Shown: positions 40,631 to 42,691 of the stretch, one piece after another
How the letters are laid out: each line of letters starts with the position of its first letter
How positions within the stretch are numbered: position 1 is the first letter of the stretch
Assembly (NCBI GenBank): GCA_910584195.1
Contig: CAJTYV010000026.1
Span: forward strand, 1-42,691
Reading direction: 5' to 3'
Length of the DNA: 42,691 bases
Source: an uncultured Ruminococcus sp.
GTDB taxonomy: Bacteria; Bacillota; Clostridia; Oscillospirales; Ruminococcaceae
Made by a program: the position numbers and the translations under genes
Notes under the pieces: model-generated
The model's database searches: none
What the model was told of the DNA's origin: nothing
Seen by the model: the letters and a program-made list of their open reading frames with translations, nothing else

Positions 40631-40662
40631 TATACAAAAGATAATTTAAGGGGGAAACGCTT

Positions 40663-42261
40663 ATGAAAATGATGTTTATCGGTGCGACACACGAGGTCAC
40701 CGGAAGCTGCACCTACGTTGAAGCTTGCGGGAAAAAATTTCTTGTTGATTTCGGCATGCAGCAAGGCGAGGATATGTTTGAGAATGTACGGATACCCGTT
40801 GCGCCCGGAGACATTGACTTCGTTCTGCTCACTCACGCACACATCGACCATTCCGGACTGCTCCCTCTGCTTTTTGCAGGAGGATTCAAGGGCGAGATAC
40901 ACTCCACAACAGCAACGGCTAATCTTTGCAGTGTAATGCTCCGTGATTCGGCGCATATTCAGGAATTTGAAGCTGAATGGAGAAGCCGTAAAGCAAAACG
41001 CCGCGGTGAACCCGACTACGAACCGCTGTACACAATGGACGATGCCATTGGCGCTATAGAACTTTTTGTTCAGCACCCGTACGATACACCGACTGAAATA
41101 TGCGATGGAATTTCTGTGTACTTTCGTGACGCAGGGCACTTACTCGGCTCGTCCGGCATCGTAGTGACCATGACCGAAAACGGCGAAACACGGTCTGTTG
41201 CATTTTCCGGTGACATCGGAAATACCGATCAGCCGCTTATCCGCGACCCTCAGTATATTGACAGCGCGGACTACGTTGTTATGGAATCGACCTACGGCAA
41301 CAGAGTTCACAGCCGTCCTACAGACTATGCTACAGCCCTTGCCGAAATATTACAGAAAACCTTTGACCGCGGCGGCAGTCTGATAATTCCCTCCTTTGCA
41401 GTCGGACGTACTCAGGAAATGCTCTATTTTATCCGTCAGATAAAGGGGGAGGGGCTTGTAAAGGGGCATGACGATTTCCCGGTGTATGTGGACAGTCCAC
41501 TCGCAAACGAAGCTACAAATATTTTTATCAATAACCGCGAAAGCTGTTTCGATGAGGAGGCTCTCGCTTTCATTCATCAGGGAATAAATCCTATCGCTTT
41601 CGAGGGACTTATCCGCACCGTTTCTGCCGACGATTCACGGGCGATAAATTCAGATTCCCGACCTAAGGTCATTATTTCTGCCAGCGGAATGTGCGAAGCC
41701 GGACGTATCAAGCATCATTTAAAGCACAATTTATGGCAGCCGAAAAATACCGTGCTTTTCGTGGGTTATCAGGCTTTCAACACTCTCGGCAGAAGTCTTG
41801 TGGACGGCGCAAAAAAAGTTAAGCTATTCGGTGAAACGATAAGCGTGCTTGCGGAAATTCGGCAGCTTCCGGGCGTAAGCGGTCACGCTGATGTGAACGG
41901 ACTTATGAACTGGGCTAAAGCAGTTTCGGGAGTTAAAAAATATTTTATTATTCACGGAGATGCAGCCTCCGCCGACAGGTTTGCGGAAAAGCTTCGCTGC
42001 GAGCTCAACGTAAGCTCCTATGCGCCATACAGTGGTGCGGAATTTGACCTGCTATCCGGAGAGATAACTGTCGATGCCAAACCTATGCCAATTCCCAAAA
42101 TGAAAAATGCCGCCGGAAACATCAGTATTTGCTACAGCGATCTGGTTTCCGCTTCCGACCGTCTTGCACGTCTTATCAAGCAGTCCAACGGCAGAACAAA
42201 TGCCGATATGCGCAGACTTACTGAAGCTATCAATCGCCTTTGCGATGACTGGGAGATTTAG
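40663..42261 (+). CDS. Beta-CASP metallo-beta-lactamase fold protein (putative ribonuclease)
   Basis: A 532-residue protein, ATG after AAGGGGGAAACGCTT. The MBL domain has the full metal set: LTHAHIDHSGLLP (HxHxDH), DAGHLLGSS and AFSGDIG. The beta-CASP domain has MESTYGNR, PSFAVGRTQEML, VYVDSPLA, VIISASGMCEAGRI and the last motif SGHAD. Members of this CPSF73/YSH1-like bacterial group are RNases with endo- and often 5'-exo activity; the RNA targets are unknown. The C-terminal 60 residues form a helical extension. It is transcribed alone from its own promoter. Confidence 0.93.
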   Translation: MKMMFIGATHEVTGSCTYVEACGKKFLVDFGMQQGEDMFENVRIPVAPGDIDFVLLTHAHIDHSGLLPLLFAGGFKGEIHSTTATANLCSVMLRDSAHIQEFEAEWRSRKAKRRGEPDYEPLYTMDDAIGAIELFVQHPYDTPTEICDGISVYFRDAGHLLGSSGIVVTMTENGETRSVAFSGDIGNTDQPLIRDPQYIDSADYVVMESTYGNRVHSRPTDYATALAEILQKTFDRGGSLIIPSFAVGRTQEMLYFIRQIKGEGLVKGHDDFPVYVDSPLANEATNIFINNRESCFDEEALAFIHQGINPIAFEGLIRTVSADDSRAINSDSRPKVIISASGMCEAGRIKHHLKHNLWQPKNTVLFVGYQAFNTLGRSLVDGAKKVKLFGETISVLAEIRQLPGVSGHADVNGLMNWAKAVSGVKKYFIIHGDAASADRFAEKLRCELNVSSYAPYSGAEFDLLSGEITVDAKPMPIPKMKNAAGNISICYSDLVSASDRLARLIKQSNGRTNADMRRLTEAINRLCDDWEI

Positions 42262-42289
42262 TCTTTTATACATCAATTAGCGCAACTTA

Positions 42290-42491
42290 AAGGCAACACC
42301 GCGGTCAGAGACTTTCCGAAGCTATGATTAATGCTGTGGGCGAATACGCAAGCCAGAACAGATTCGAGAAAATCCACGTTATGAGCGACCAAAGAGGATT
42401 TTATGAAAAATTCGGATTCAGAAAAATCGGGGAATGTTATACTATTTATAATACAATTGAACAGCTTTTTGTGCGCGATTCTGTGGTGTAA
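42290..42491 (+). pseudogene. GNAT acetyltransferase 3' remnant fused to a family-B repeat end
   Basis: From 42303 to the TAA at 42489-42491 the frame encodes a GNAT C-terminal half: GQRLSEAMINAVGEYA, a strand FEKIHVMSDQRG and the acetyl-CoA-site hallmark GFYEKFGFRKIGE. The N-terminal half is missing. In its place is AAAGGCAACACCGC, the terminal word of repeat family B. The gene was probably cut by a repeat-linked rearrangement. Confidence 0.75.
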
Positions 42492-42614
42492 ATGACCATA
42501 TACAGCCAAAAAGCCAAACAATTTCAATTGAATTTAGTAAATAATAAATCAAATAATTATAGCAGCCATTCATTAAAATTTAAATATTATTAGATAATTA
42601 ATCATATAAAATTC

Positions 42615-42638
42615 AGAGCTATCCGTATGGATAGCTCT
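42615..42638. other. Perfect 10-bp stem-loop near the right edge
   Basis: AGAGCTATCC gtat GGATAGCTCT. On the minus strand it is followed by GAATTTTAT. It may be a second terminator for a gene to the right, or a structured element. Confidence 0.55.
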
Positions 42639-42651
42639 CAGTCTGTCAAAA

Positions 42652-42681
42652 AACCCCGAAACTGGAAGCAGAATCGGGGTT
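42652..42681 (-). terminator. Terminator of a minus-strand gene beyond the right edge
   Basis: The stem AACCCCGA / TCGGGGTT with a 14-base loop is followed on the minus strand by TTTTTTG. It implies a leftward gene just outside the window. Confidence 0.75.
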
Positions 42682-42691
42682 AAAATATTTT

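Noticed and set aside
1..42691. CRISPR arrays, tRNA or rRNA genes
   Set aside because: No regularly spaced direct repeats and no tRNA-like cloverleaf with a T-loop consensus was seen. The only tandem repeat is the coding one at the left edge.

Overview
The window looks like a chromosome segment of a gut Clostridia species close to Ruminococcus (Oscillospiraceae). The reasons are moderate GC content, strong AGGAGG-type ribosome sites, Firmicutes promoters with 17-bp spacing, dockerin modules on a lipoprotein and on an expansin, a Clostridia-type purine operon with a free-standing AICAR transformylase plus a PurO-type IMP cyclohydrolase, and several families of short interspersed palindromic repeats. 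The genus is an inference; there is no rRNA or tRNA in the window to test it.

Layout. 1-2685 (+): the 3' part of a proline-rich repeat protein, then a TPR-like protein. 2880-6675 (+): a response regulator, histidine kinase and HtrA-type membrane protease under one clear promoter. 6760-8815 (-): a two-gene ABC-2 exporter. 9291-11173 (+): a zinc-ribbon membrane protein and an SCP2-like protein. 11262-11492 (-): a FeoA-like protein lying between two copies of an interspersed repeat. 11830-18794 (-): a compact nine-gene phage-derived cassette (terminase small and large subunits, portal, capsid, prohead protease, connector-like and hub-like proteins). It has no integrase, repressor, tail tube, tape measure or lysis genes in view. 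19010-21144 (-): a dockerin-bearing lipoprotein and a membrane protein.

21431-40226 (-): one long co-directional block that probably starts at a promoter near 40400. It contains a membrane glycosyltransferase, a WG-repeat-like protein and purE-purC-purF-purM-purN-purO-purH-purD. The pur order is canonical, but about twelve intact unrelated genes and several gene remnants sit between the pur genes: DUF3592-like proteins, an expansin, immunity-like proteins, lipoproteins and small membrane proteins. Two scars, a 43-bp copy of the purD start and a roughly 45-bp copy of the purH end, show how accessory DNA entered at these junctions. PurF lacks the N-terminal nucleophilic cysteine of its glutaminase domain.

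40663-42261 (+): a beta-CASP metallo-beta-lactamase protein, then a GNAT acetyltransferase remnant and the terminator of a gene beyond the right edge.

The strongest candidates for something undescribed are the reduced phage cassette, the pur operon acting as a gene-capture locus with pur-gene scars, the nucleophile-less PurF, and the repeat family whose terminal arms covary.
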